From: Costus lasius
Lineage: Eukaryota > Streptophyta > Magnoliopsida > Zingiberales > Costaceae
Length of the DNA stretch: 64,000 bases
Direction of reading: 5' to 3'
Assembly: GCA_027563935.2 (NCBI GenBank)
Contig: CM050449.1
Span: forward strand, 13,034,501-13,098,500
Shown piece after piece: positions 48,333 through 60,614 of this stretch. The notes under the pieces were generated by a model. It saw only the letters and a list, made by a program, of their open reading frames with translations, was not told the DNA's origin and searched no databases. Both the position numbers and the translations under genes were made by a program. The first letter of the stretch is position 1. Each line of letters opens with the position of its first letter.

Positions 48333-49141
48333 ATTCTATTATCTTAACTCCACTTTGTGCTTAAGGTGTGATCTCTAGCATCAATGTTGAGGAATTGGCA
48401 CTTTTACTCGATGTATTGTTATTGTCATCAATGCTATCAATGCCTTGCATTTAGCCTTGGTCCACTTTTGAACGTTGCTAAGTACCGATCTATTGTTATT
48501 GTCATCAAATTGAAAGTCTTTCAAACCCGAAAGAAGTAGGAGTCAAAAATTGACATTTTGCCTAGTTAAATAAGTGAAGAATATGTTCTTCAAATCTATA
48601 TGCATTAATGCGTATGATTTGGTGAACATGATCAATAATATTTAAAATCTTGATTCGTTATTGTTTTGCCTTAAAAAAATTTGAGATAGACATGTGGAAG
48701 ATTAAACATGGAGAATCTTGTAGAATAGCAACTAAATTTAATTATATATTATCAAATATTTTTTTCTCCATTCCACATAGATAATTAAGAAAATAATTAA
48801 AACTCAAGCGGATAAGAGGTATTCAAGCAAACTTATTGAAACTAAAATTTATTATATGAAAATTTTAAGACTATAGGGGAATTTATAAAGATAAATTGAG
48901 TTTAAATTTATAAATTTATTTTCTTTACTATTCAAAATAATAAATGAGCAAATTTATATGTAAAAGATATTTATACTTTTATTTTTAAATTTTTAAGATA
49001 CTTTAAAAGGATAAATAGATAAAAAATATTTAAAATTTGAATTTAAACAATTAAATTTAAAGTTTTAAAAATAAAAAATATTAAATCAACGGGTCATGTC
49101 AGCGCGACCTGCATGCCTGAAACAACGAGTCAACATGCTAT
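48333..49141. other. AT-rich spacer
   Basis: No gene or element recognised between the two hairpin elements. Confidence 0.55.
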
Positions 49142-49150
49142 GTGAGTGTG

Positions 49151-49699
49151 GGAAAAAAGTTCTATGAGGTGCCACCTCATAGAACTTCTATGCGGGGGGT
49201 CGCTTCGTTTTATCTTTAAAAATATTTTTTTATTATTTTTTATTTTTTAGAAATAATGTACTCCTTGTAAGCTATTCAATGGTATTAATATTGGAAAAAA
49301 AGTTCTATGAGGTGGCACCTCATAGAACTTCTATGTGGTGTCGCTTCGTTTTATCTTTAAAAATATTTTTTTATTATTATTATTTTTTTAGAAATGATGT
49401 ACTCCTTGTAAGCTATCCAATCGTATCAATATTGGGGTATTTTAGATTACATATACATATAAAATACCCTAATCAATATGATAGAATAAATAGTATTTTT
49501 GTCTTATATGTCATATTGATTAGGGTATTTTATATGTATATGTAATCTAAAATATCCCAATATTAATACAATTGGATAGTTTACAAAGAGTATATTATTT
49601 TTAAAAAATAAAAAATAATAAAAAAAATATTTTTAAAGATAAAATAAAGTGACCTCGCATGAAAGTTTTATGAGGTGGCACCTCATAGAACTTTTTTCC
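49151..49699. mobile_element. Mutator-type MITE with internal palindromes
   Basis: A 549-bp element with identical inverted ends GGAAAAAAGTTCTATGAGG and a 9-bp duplication GTGAGTGTG (49142-49150, 49700-49708). The next two bases on each side also agree, so 9 to 11 bp is possible. The left arm is tandemly duplicated (49151-49293, 49294-49436). The centre (about 49437-49562) is a long hairpin on AGATTACATATACATATAAA. Confidence 0.85.
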
Positions 49700-49834
49700 G
49701 TGAGTGTGGGCCGCCGAACTCATTGACCATCTCTAATCATAATTAAGTAAATTAACTATCACTTATAATTCATTGGTAAAATTTTTGACTCAATGTCTCA
49801 CATTCATCCATCAAAACGATGGTACGCTGGTTAC

Positions 49835-49852
49835 GGCCCAATTAAAGGCCCA
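49835..49852 (+). promoter_or_regulatory. Paired site II motifs upstream of RER1
   Basis: GGCCCA at 49835-49840 and 49847-49852, about 480 bases before the ATG. Site II pairs are common in plant housekeeping promoters. Confidence 0.45.
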
Positions 49853-50332
49853 AACTATGCTCAAACTTCCTCGCCATCGAGTGGCTTCCATTGTCATCGA
49901 CCCGAATCCCATGGTGGAAATAGCCGGTTAATTCCCCACTAGTTCTCCCCGTAGCCCTAACACCCCTTCTCTCGTGGATCGCCTGCGATCGCGGGATTCG
50001 TCTCTCCGGTGTCGATTCCATCCCGGTCAGAGCAGGATTTTTAATAAAAAATTTTGCTCCCGATCGATCGTTTGCCTCGTCTCTGATCGCCTTCGAAAAA
50101 CCTTATCGTGGAGGTGAGATCTTGGTTCTTCGTCCGTCGGGATGTGTTTTCTTCTTCCCTTCCTTGGTCTGAACTTAATCTCCACCTTACCTGAGCTAAT
50201 TAGTATTCCTCTTTGCAGAATATTTCGGTTGGTTTGTCAGATTATAGCTACGAAGAAATATTTCTATTTGAATCTGCAGCAGTTCGTTAGAAGAAGAGAA
50301 AGAGTGATTTTTTATAAGCTGCGGGATCCATT

Positions 50333-52741
50333 ATGGAGGCCGATACCGCAGCTGCTTCGCGTCCCCTGGCAAAATGGCGAAGCGATTTCTCCAGGACGTT
50401 CCAGTACTACTTGGATAAATCGACACCGCACATGACCGAAAGGTGGCTCGGAACTGCCACAGTCGTGGCGATCTATTGCCTGCGTGTATATTTTGTGCAG
50501 GGATTTTATATCGTCAGCTATGGTTTGGGGATCTATTTGCTCAATCTCTTGATTGGGTTCCTTTCGCCGCTGGTGGATCCGGGGCTCGAAGTTTCTGATG
50601 GGCCTGGCCTGCCTACACGAGGCTCCGATGAATTCAAACCCTTCATTCGCCGCCTCCCTGAATTCAAGTTCTGGTAAATCCTGGCCTTCAGTATTTCCTC
50701 ATGAAACGTAGGTGTTAGTTAACTTCTCTAGTTAACTATGTACCTTTCCATATGTCTGGATCTCTGTTTTCCTATGAGACATGCATTATAAAGTTTATTT
50801 TTTTTTGGAATGTCAAACACCTGATGCCTGTTATGGCTAGCCTTGTTTCATTACTATCCCGTAGATGCTTCTACCAAATGGCTCGATGTTCATTATGTTA
50901 TGAAGAAAAATGGTCCAATGAATGCTTTAGTACACAAACCATGTCCATACCTACATGAAACATGAATGGGCAATCTGGAGTCAGAACCGTATTCTTTTGT
51001 GATAAAAAACAATACTTGTTCCCAGAAAAGTAGTTAGTTTCATCATCTTTTATGCAGCTTGGTCTAACTTTGGCATTTTTCAAGTTCAGTAAAACCTTAC
51101 TATGTGCCTCCCTCAGTTAAATAGAGGTAGCATTCGTGTTACAAATATGATTCAAATGTGTTTCGTTTTCATTTTTCTCTAGTCTCAAAGGTCCAGCGGG
51201 ATTTTGCAGCTTTGACTTAAACAAGAAATTTATTTCACCACATTGTTGGAGTATCTACTTCAATTTAGAGACTTGGTTGGTTAGTAAAACAAGACATTTG
51301 ATTGTGGCACCATGGTGCTCAGTTCTCATTTATTTGGATATCCACGTTGTAGAGCGCTTCCTATTTTCACTACAGCATCCAAATGTTGGAGTAAAACTAG
51401 CTAAAACATTTCTAACTTAAAAATATGCTAAAATCATCACATGACGGAAGGTTTGAAATGTCTGCTCTATCTTCTCTTGTGCATCTGAGAAGATCAGAAG
51501 ACTGACTGGACCTCGATGGTAAAATAAATCAAGATTGTATCCTTTAAAATTGTAACCTTTGAATGTGTAGTGGCAGAACAATCATGCAGAATATAACATC
51601 TAACCTAGCATCCACATTTCAGATCTATCAATCCTCGACATGAATTACACCAACTTGTTTGGCCCATCAACAGAGAGGAAGGTCCCCATAGACATGGCGT
51701 TGTACATAAATTTCATGCACATAAATAATCATACGAGCAAGCTCAAGCAATAGTGAGGAGTGAAAAAGGAAACACCAGGATCTTAGAATAAAATTATTAG
51801 GTACTACATTGGTAAAAAAGATATATCATTCTCCTAAACCTTGTACCATCCTTCACTATCCCATCTAACTCATCATAATCCCCTTACTGTTCACCTAAAA
51901 AAATCCATCTTTTATTATATAAATCTCTGTAAGGAAGCACGTTATGACATATCTTATTTAGTATGTAACAGATGCGGATGTGTGCATGTCCGGCGGATAC
52001 TTATCTGCTAACAAAAGAGAGGCTTTTTGTTAGGAGCTGAAATAGATTGGTTTCTATTTTTGAACTATAGGTGGTTCTGAACGTTTTGTTCTGTTCATCA
52101 TATCCTTATGTTTGTGAAGTTTGGACTTTGAGAACTTAACTGCTCTATTTTCACAAAATTCCAGGTACTCGATAACGAAAGCATTTTGTGTGGCCTTTGT
52201 GATGACTTTCTTCTCCGTGTTTGATGTTCCTGTCTTTTGGCCCATATTGCTCTGCTATTGGATTGTTCTTTTCTTTATGACGATGAAGCGTCAAATTATG
52301 CACATGATTAAGTACAAGTACGTGCCATTCAATATTGGGAAGCAGGTGAGCATCAATTATCTTTATGTAGCATTTTGGGATTGTTATTCTTACAAATGAA
52401 CTGCATGGTATTACTATGATGGTTGTAGAACTGGAGAATTAAATCACAAACACTATTTAAGCAACGATAAGCGCCTGATAATGGAAATGCCACTAAACAT
52501 TTGGTTCCATACCTATTCGGCTAGCTAACAATCTAACATGTTGGTAGAAATGTTCTATTCAGGGATCGTAGAATAGAAATAAGAGCTCACAATCCTTGTA
52601 GTTGCTTATTTCACATCTTTCACGTGTTTTTCTTTGAAGTATTTTATTCCGCCCCATTTGTCATTTGAACTGATGTGATTGTTTCTTAATCAGAGATATG
52701 GAGTGAAGGATCCTGGAAGCATTAGGCGGTCCAGTGATTGA
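50333..52741 (+). CDS. RER1: RER1, ER retrieval receptor
   Basis: Golgi membrane protein that returns escaped ER membrane proteins to the ER in COPI vesicles. Exons 50333-50673, 52165-52345, 52694-52741 join in phase with GT-AG borders to 189 residues. Residues 1-40 face the cytosol and contain [11 protein letters not shown]. Four membrane segments follow: two around [20 protein letters not shown] and [15 protein letters not shown], two around [20 protein letters not shown] and [13 protein letters not shown]. The hallmark [20 protein letters not shown] lies between the pairs. The tail [15 protein letters not shown] is basic and cytosolic. The start is the first ATG in frame, just before the family homology. 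A leader intron seems likely: donor GTGAGAT near 50114, acceptor near 50217. No defects seen. Confidence 0.95.
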
Positions 52742-55700
52742 TCCTAAGGGCATTCACAAGTTAGCATCTCTACTGAAATTAATACGCATGTTAGTTCACT
52801 TGGACATAAAGATGACAGGTAGTGTTGGGAAAAGTTGCCTGTGCACATTTATCACAGTTCCTCTTCTGCTATTCTATAGATCGGATATTAGCTATGGTGG
52901 CGATATTCATACTCTGATTACTATTTATTTGTTGCCATAGTGATTAATATTTGCGCTGTACTTCATTTTGGCAATTTCTTGTTTAATATTTCCCGATAGA
53001 TTGGCATAGGCTAGCCATTGTTTAAAGATTTGAGTCAAAACAAATAGATCTAAACGACAATTTATTAGGCTCATCCTCTATCCTAATAACTTAGTTTTGG
53101 GCTTCAAGTCTTGTACAGATGGACCTTTTTTACTTTTGTCGGTAAAACAAGCAGAAGCGACAATGATTCTCTCCCGTAATCTAGGTAAACTTTAACTTTA
53201 TTTTCTCTGTTCCTTGTAGTGCACTTGCGTGTTTATAACAATGATTTAAGATATTTACCTACTAAACTATATTAGTCTTCTATAGTAGGGACAGATCTTT
53301 CAGCCGCTGGGTACTTGGTATGATTAAAGTACAAGATTGAAAATCATTAAAAAAGATATGTTAGTTGATAATTTTTTTACTAAAATTAGCATTAGTTTTA
53401 TAAATTAAATAATAAACTTATAGATTTTATCACTGTTGGAAGTATGATTAGCCATTTAAAGGACTTAAAATACGTTTAAAGATAGAAATATATTGAAGGA
53501 CTTAAAAGCATTCAGACTACAGGTGTTTTTTTAATGTATATTATACCTCTATTACAATTTTATGTTTTTTTTTTCATATATATATATATATTAGTTACTA
53601 TATTTTATAAGCCATCCAAACTAAAATAATTATTAAACCTACCTAAATTTTAAAAAATTGGTTAATAAAATAACCAAATGATTTAGTCGTTAGTTTTTTG
53701 TTGAAATTTTGATGTCTTGTTGAAATTTAGTGTTACCAAATTTACCGATTAGAGTTTACCGAAAAATTAATTATCAATATTTAACTGAGTTTACCAAATA
53801 ATTTTTGGTAAATTTGATAATTTATTAAATAAAAAATTAATATTTATAAAGTTGTCGAATGCCCTTATGAAATAGAAATTTTTTACTAAATTGAAATAAA
53901 TTTACTGAACTGAATTAAAAAAAGTATATTTACTTTAATCGGTAAAATTAATTTTTTATCGAATTAAAATAAATTTATCGGTACCGATAATCGATTTATA
54001 TAAAAATCATTATCAATGCTATTACTGAATTAATTGAATTAAATTTACCGAACGAATTGATAAATCGATGATTACCAAATGCCCACCATTGTTTGCATCA
54101 TCTAGATTTAACTCCAGAAAATATAATCATTGTTCTGCTCGGCGTGCGATCGTAAAATACTAATTAAATTTGCAGCTCGTACAAGTAATAAGACGAAAAG
54201 AATCTTTCAAAATGTAGAGGGATAAAGCTCTTTCGTGAAAATAAAAACAGAGTAGGGAAGGCCTAAATATACACCACGTCCTCAACATTCATTCGAGTTA
54301 ACCAAAGTACAGCTATTTCGAAAATAAAACATTTTCTAAAATTTGCCCACCTATGCTCGAATCTACGGTCAGCTTGAAGCATACATATTTGTGTGGTGAG
54401 ATTAAGACTCTGTTTCGTTTGAGAGAAGGAAAAGTGCGAAGAAATGAAGAAATGAAGAAACGAAAGAAAGAAAAGAGGATGGACAAAAAATCATTCACGT
54501 AAAAATCACGTGATATGCTGCACATGGACTCAATTCGTGTTGCCTCATGGCGTGTAGGCAAAGCAAGTGGGGAAAAGTTGCTCCGATGGTTGTTAGGGGC
54601 AGGGGTGTGTGAATTGAAGCGACAGTGGTGGTGAGGGAGGGGGTGCTCGCATACCTCCTCAACCTGTGCAAGCTCGCATGGGTCTATGAGATGCTTTAGC
54701 AATGACCAGGCAAGTAGGTGAGAAGCACCACTAGGATGGCACAAGGGTGATGAGAGAAGAGGGGTGATGCAATAGAGCTTAGAGCTGAGCGGAGGGGGCA
54801 ATGTATGGCGCTCAAAGCTTGACACTAAAGGGAGAAGAGTCGGCAAGAGGGAGCTTAAAAATTGACCCCTAGGGGAGGAGGGGCAGTGAGGAGGAGCTTG
54901 GCATCACGCGAAGAAAAGGGGTGGGGGTGACAAAAGCAAGCAGCGTGCTTGCACACTTTCTTTCGAAGAATTGATTTTGAGAGAAAATTATGCTATTTTT
55001 CTCTACTTTTGCTTTCTTCTTTCCCTTAAAATGAAGGGAAGGAAAACACTTCCCCTTCAATGAGAAAAAGAAATGTAAATTAATAAATTCTAAAAGCTTA
55101 AGAAGCATGTAAGTTCATGGCTCCATAACTAAGTTTTTTTTCCAATACATGATTAAAGAGCGACTGTGTACAAGAAAACAAAGCATCTACGAGATTAACG
55201 ATTAATTCTACATTAGTTAACACTTAATTGCAAGCAATAACTAACATTTACCCTATTAACTACTTCCATGCACAGAATTTTTACCTAATTAAGGTCATTC
55301 ATCCAATAATGTAGAAGTTAGTTGCAGCTTCATGGTTACAAGAAAACATATTCGAGTAAGTTTGCTGTATCTGTCAAATCTTTAGGCTTCCTTTCATTTA
55401 CTTCCTATATGTGATTTTGAAAAGCATTCTCTCCGGCTCCATTCTTGAGTTTTCCCACACTTCATCCTCAACTCGTTTTTACTCGTCAATTTGAAGTACA
55501 AGCAACTTCTTACCATTACTTGAATTTATAGTAACATAACACGAATCAGGTAATGCAGGTACCCATGGCTTGAAGGCTTCCGTGTAACTTAGGTTCTGCA
55601 ACAGTGTGTTCATACTGGATTACAAGCTAGCCACATTTCCTACTATAACATCATTAACAACCAAATATCCAAGTGACAGCAATTACTACAATGCAAAGCA

Positions 55701-57861
55701 TTTAATAGATAATCACTAATACCAAGATCAAAGATACTAAGGTAATGCTTATTTAGCTGTTGGGTCTAAGTACGCCAAACCTCTCATTCACTCTTTTGAA
55801 ACTGCCATTTGCAATTTTATGAATAACTCGCCAGTCAAATATACAATTTCTGCCAAAAAAAATAACGCAAAGAGCCCAAAAAATATTACTCTTCATACCT
55901 TTATTCAGTTATCATGGCTTAATTATCTATAATGTAAAAAAGAGTAAAAGACCTCTATATGATGTACTTGTTTGCATGCTTAAGATGCTAAGCCAAAACT
56001 TTGCAGCCAACTATTCCGAAGATGTAACGAACAAAACCATGACAACCAAATAAAGCCCTTCAGATATATATTTTCCATCTCCACTGGATTTCCGATGAAA
56101 AAAGTAGCATATGATATCCTAAATTCCCAGAAAAGAAAGGTAATCCATCCGGCACTGTCACCATAGGAAGATATACAGTTATCGATTTCCTGAAGAATCA
56201 ATTAACGTCCTATTTTGTCTTATTCTTGTACCAGTTTTCTAATATAGTTCACTAAAATCATTTAGGCGTTTAACATTCATTTTGCCTCAGAAAATTCTTC
56301 AAAGACTAAAATAATCCCCCTATGCATTAGTGTATCTTATTGAAAAGATAGAATTCAGAGTCTTGCATTTCTTAATTCATCAACTGTTAGTCCAGAATCA
56401 GTCAATTCTCTGCCTAAATATATTTAATAACACCTCTGTCCTCTATCGTGTAGAGAACTTTGAAAACTAATCTAACACACTAAATCATTCGGTCCTACAA
56501 TTACAAGGTCGCAAGAAATAAATTGTTTACATATTAAAATGCAGATGAGAATAGTTATTATACATATATTAGAATAAATTATTAATTAGTATGTTTATTA
56601 ATGATTATGGTATTTATTAATTATGGGATTGATTAGGTATAAGTTAACATGCATGTGGCTATTATGTGTATGTTAAGCCTATCTAAAGGCTTATAATTAG
56701 TGTATGTTAAACCTATCAAAGCAAAACTTTGATCCACAAGTCATGCATCAGTAACGTTTTTTTGCCTTTTCTTCCATTTGCAATTTCCCTTCCCTATCCA
56801 AAACAATCACTTATACTCTCACTCGTCTCAGTCTCGCTCCCTTCTACAGGAGCACATCTTCCCCACATTGGTTACGCTCTCATTGAGGAGCATGGTCACC
56901 ACTTCCAATGCTCCTAATAGCATTGTTGTGCTCTGCGCTCAAGTACTACCGCTCTAAACATCCCGTTGCACCACTCTATCCACAGATGTAAGGCAACAAC
57001 AACATTTTCCAATAGTGCACAATATTTTGATGTTCTCTTTTCTGTTCTCACAGTTGCCTCACTCACACAAACCCAATTCATTTGTTGTGGTGCGCTCCAA
57101 TGATCCTGACTCACAGATCCCACAACCATGTTGTCCACATTGGCAGCAACCCACTCCTATTTCAAGTGTTCGAAAGCAATGGTGATTCAACAAATTTCCT
57201 TCTACTGCAAGCATCGTCCATCTTCATGGCTTGCAAATACATGGATCAGTAGGCATCTTTGCCACCCAATTCAACCTACACACGTGGCATAGACTGCAAG
57301 TGATACTCACAATCTATGATTTTAAGAACTTTTTTAGATCTTAGATACTTGTAATCTTACGACCGAGGGTAGCTGAAATGATCTGAAATGTACATAGGAA
57401 TTGTAAGATTTGCATTTCTAGTCCCAAGATTTGTATGATTAACAATCTATTTCAATCCAACAAAATATCTAATTTTAAGTGTTGAACACATGTGACTTCA
57501 ACTCTTTAATTTGCTAACCACTAACCCAATCCCCTAAGTGTTTATATAATTAGTGCTATACAAGATTTTTCTTTCATTTGCTCCTCTTATTCCTACGATA
57601 TCAGTCAACCACTAATTTTTATTGTTATATTTAACCTATCATCAACTTCAATTGCACCCCCACTTTAAACATCAAAGGTCTATCTCTCCACATCATTACT
57701 GATCTAACCCTAGTCCAAGATAGTTGCTTACCCACTCTGCCTCAACTCTTTAATGTTAAGCATGTCATGTTAGCTTAGTTGTTGTTGTAGGCAAACCCAC
57801 TCTGCCTCATCTCTTTAATTGTGCTTTTACTAGATTCTTCCTTTAATTAGAATTTCATTTA
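52742..57861. other. Spacer downstream of RER1
   Basis: No gene recognised. Includes a TA run at about 53577-53593, an AT-rich stretch with repeated TTTACCGAA words (53740-54070), and a GC-richer segment 54400-55090 that begins GACTCTGTTTCG and may be a decayed Harbinger-like element. The rest is AT-rich. Confidence 0.5.
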
Positions 57862-58547
57862 CAACTTGTTTCCGGGAGGGGAAAGGAGAGATGGGAAAGA
57901 AAATCCACATTTCCTCCAGTACCTTGGAGGAAAAGAATGAGGAGAGAGGGAAAATATGTTTAGTTTTGCTTTAAGGCAGAAAGTTGAAAAAGAAAAGAGA
58001 AAAAAATGCCTATCTCATCTCCCACACCCGTTCCCACCCTCCTTCCATCCCTAATCCCTGCCCATGGGGATCACTATGTCTACCCAAGCGTCCGGTGCCT
58101 ATTGCTCCCCACCCATACGAGAACGTTATCCCTCCGCCTGCTCGTGCCCACCGCTCACCACTTCGTCTTGCTCCCCTACGAGAACGTTTGCTCGCCTCGC
58201 TCTCGACCCTTCATCCTCATCACTCACCCTGCTCCAGCCTGTGTCCCCGCTACTCGCCCTATTTCAAACCAAGAACGTTAGCTTGCTCTACATCTTCATC
58301 ACTTGCCCTGCTCCCCCATAAGCGTGTTATCCCACCGCTTGTCAGCAAACACGCTTGTCAGCAAACACGCTACACCCCCTCTTGACCCTATTGTTCGCAC
58401 CGCAAGCCCCCATGTTCGTTGTGCTCGCTCTGCGCCCCCATCTAAGCATATGACTATCAAATGCTTTTTATTCCATCCCTCTATTTTTCTCTTCTCTCAT
58501 ACTTTTTTTTTCTATTCATTTTTCCCTCCCTCCTAGGAAACAAAGCC
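57862..58547. mobile_element. PIF/Harbinger-like element
   Basis: Inverted ends CAACTTGTTTCCGGGAGGGG and (complement of the right end) GGCTTTGTTTCCTAGGAGGG, flanked by TTA at 57859-57861 and 58548-58550. The 686-bp interior is cytosine-rich without a transposase-like frame. The ends are imperfect, so this is moderately supported. Confidence 0.6.
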
Positions 58548-58550
58548 TTA

Positions 58551-59170
58551 GTTTACTATTAAGAAATTAGTAAACACTAAATACTAAACAATACATATAA
58601 GGGAATTTAATACAATTTAATTGGTAGTGTATTATTTTATTAATATATTTATGTTCAATTTTATCTTAGTATAAGAATATGTAATTATTAAAATATGTTT
58701 TTACCTAGGCAAGATCCTTCCGTCCTTTGTCTTAATCCCACAATTTAATATGTGAAACCTTCACCATTCTAGTCATTCTTATTATGAACTCAATCCCAAC
58801 AACCTCGATCCTCACAAACAATTCCCTCCTCTAATGCCACCCTTGCTACAATTCCATTCACCAAACTATAGTACTCCATGTCCAATCATTCATCTCTTAG
58901 CAAAATCCCTCACCAAATTAATTGCAATGAACATCAATGAAATACTTTGGCATCTCCACCCATTTCTGGATGGTTACTTCATCATCTCCTCTATTTTCCA
59001 CCTCTATAGCTATCCAATTCTATATTTGGCACTCTCATTCCATCCATGCTGTTCCCTGACCAACATTAGTGATACCTCAAGCTAGTGTCTCGTAAGGTGG
59101 TAGACACACTTTGTTCCATGTCTTCTTCAACACTCCCTTATGTTGCCTACACCCATGGGGAGTGGGACAC
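58551..59170. other. Spacer between two Harbinger-like elements
   Basis: AT-rich to 58690, then mixed sequence. No gene recognised. Confidence 0.5.
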
Positions 59171-59173
59171 TAA

Positions 59174-59750
59174 GGCCATATTTACTTGGACGGATGGAAA
59201 GTATAAAAGAAAGGAAAGAAAGAAAGAAAGGAAACATAGATGGATGGAATGTGCTATAAGTTTTCTATCCTTGTGTTTACTTGGAAGGAAAGAAAGTTTG
59301 AAGGATTGATATGTACACTCTAATTTTTATTTTTTTTACTCATATTATATATATATAATTAATATTATAAAATTATTAAATATTAAATATTAAATATTAA
59401 ATATGAGCAATGATGGTGAGGACAAGTAGTGGCAGCAAGAACGAGCAATGGCGGCAAGAACTAGCAGTGGCGGCGAGCTCGAGCAACGACAGAAGGACGA
59501 GTAGCAGAGAAAAATTCATAGTGAGTGAGGATGAGCAAAAATGCGGTGAAAAATTAGGTGTGAAGTTAGTAAAGTTAAGTCAAAGTTTTACTTTCCGCCC
59601 GATTCGGGCGGAAAGCAAATGAAGGGATTAATGCCTAACTTTCCCTCATACTTTCCCTCCTAAACTATCTATCCGCCCAAGTAAACAAGCCTATACTCCT
59701 TTCCTTCCTACTTTCTTTTCTTTCCTTCTTACTTTCCCCTAAACAAGGCC
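59174..59750. mobile_element. PIF/Harbinger-like element
   Basis: Ends GGCCATATTTACTTGG and (complement) GGCCTTGTTTAGGGGA, flanked by TAA at 59171-59173 and 59751-59753. A second inner copy of the right end occurs near 59680-59695 (GGGCGG, CAAGTAAACAAGCC). The interior holds GAAA and TAAATAT short repeats and a degenerate CAATGGCGGCAAGAA-type repeat near 59410-59500, with no transposase. Confidence 0.75.
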
Positions 59751-59753
59751 TAA

Positions 59754-60614
59754 GGCTTATCTGTATTACATCTATATAGACCAAGTTTTTTGGATTTGTA
59801 CACCTCCATGCACACCCAGAGATGTATCTTCCATAATGACAATTGACATGGAACTTCTCAATGGGTATTATCTCCTAATCCTCCAATGCTAGTCCTTCCT
59901 TAGTGGTGAGCTTATTCTCCATGAGTGATCGCAACACTCATGTAAGTTGGCGAGTGCAACTGCAAGAATTACAATCACTTTCCACAATTTCATTACAATT
60001 GTGGCGTCTATCATCTCCAAAAAGAAATAATAACAAGCGAGGTTTGGGGTCTAATCCTACATGCTCTACCCACGAATGCATTTATACACAAAGCAATATA
60101 TAGAATCAACACAACAAAAAAAAAGCAGCCCCTTGATCATCCTCATCCATTTATGTCCTCCATAAAAGCACACTCGCAATATGAGCACATGATGAGCATG
60201 ATGATCTTCTCTAGAGACCATTTGAAAGGCACCGCTAGAGTGACAGGGTTCAGAATATATTCAATATAAAACTATGTTACCCGACCTGGCGATGTGTCTA
60301 TTATGAATAGGGTTTGGCACATGTGTGCCATGCGTTTTAGTCATCAGGGTCGCGATGCGCTCGGAGGAATGTCCCGGGGCATGCAGATGCACGTGGGGGA
60401 CCATGGTTTCACAAGTACCCCAGGATGGAGGGCTCAAATGTGTAAAATTAGCCCACCCAAGCCTTGTGAGGCCTTTTACTCATACCCCTTAGTTTGTGAA
60501 TATGGGATAGTATTGAAAGGGGTGATAGTGCTTGGTTAAATGCTCTCTTGTGACAACTCACAAGTCTAAAATTACAAGGTTCCACACACTTGCCCTCTCC
60601 ATCAAATCCCTAGG
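59754..60614. other. Spacer
   Basis: No gene recognised. The frame 60294-60539 is open but without a recognisable domain. Confidence 0.5.

Noticed and set aside
54400..55095. A further Harbinger-like element
   Set aside because: The left end looks right (TAA then GACTCTGTTTCG) but I found no matching right end.
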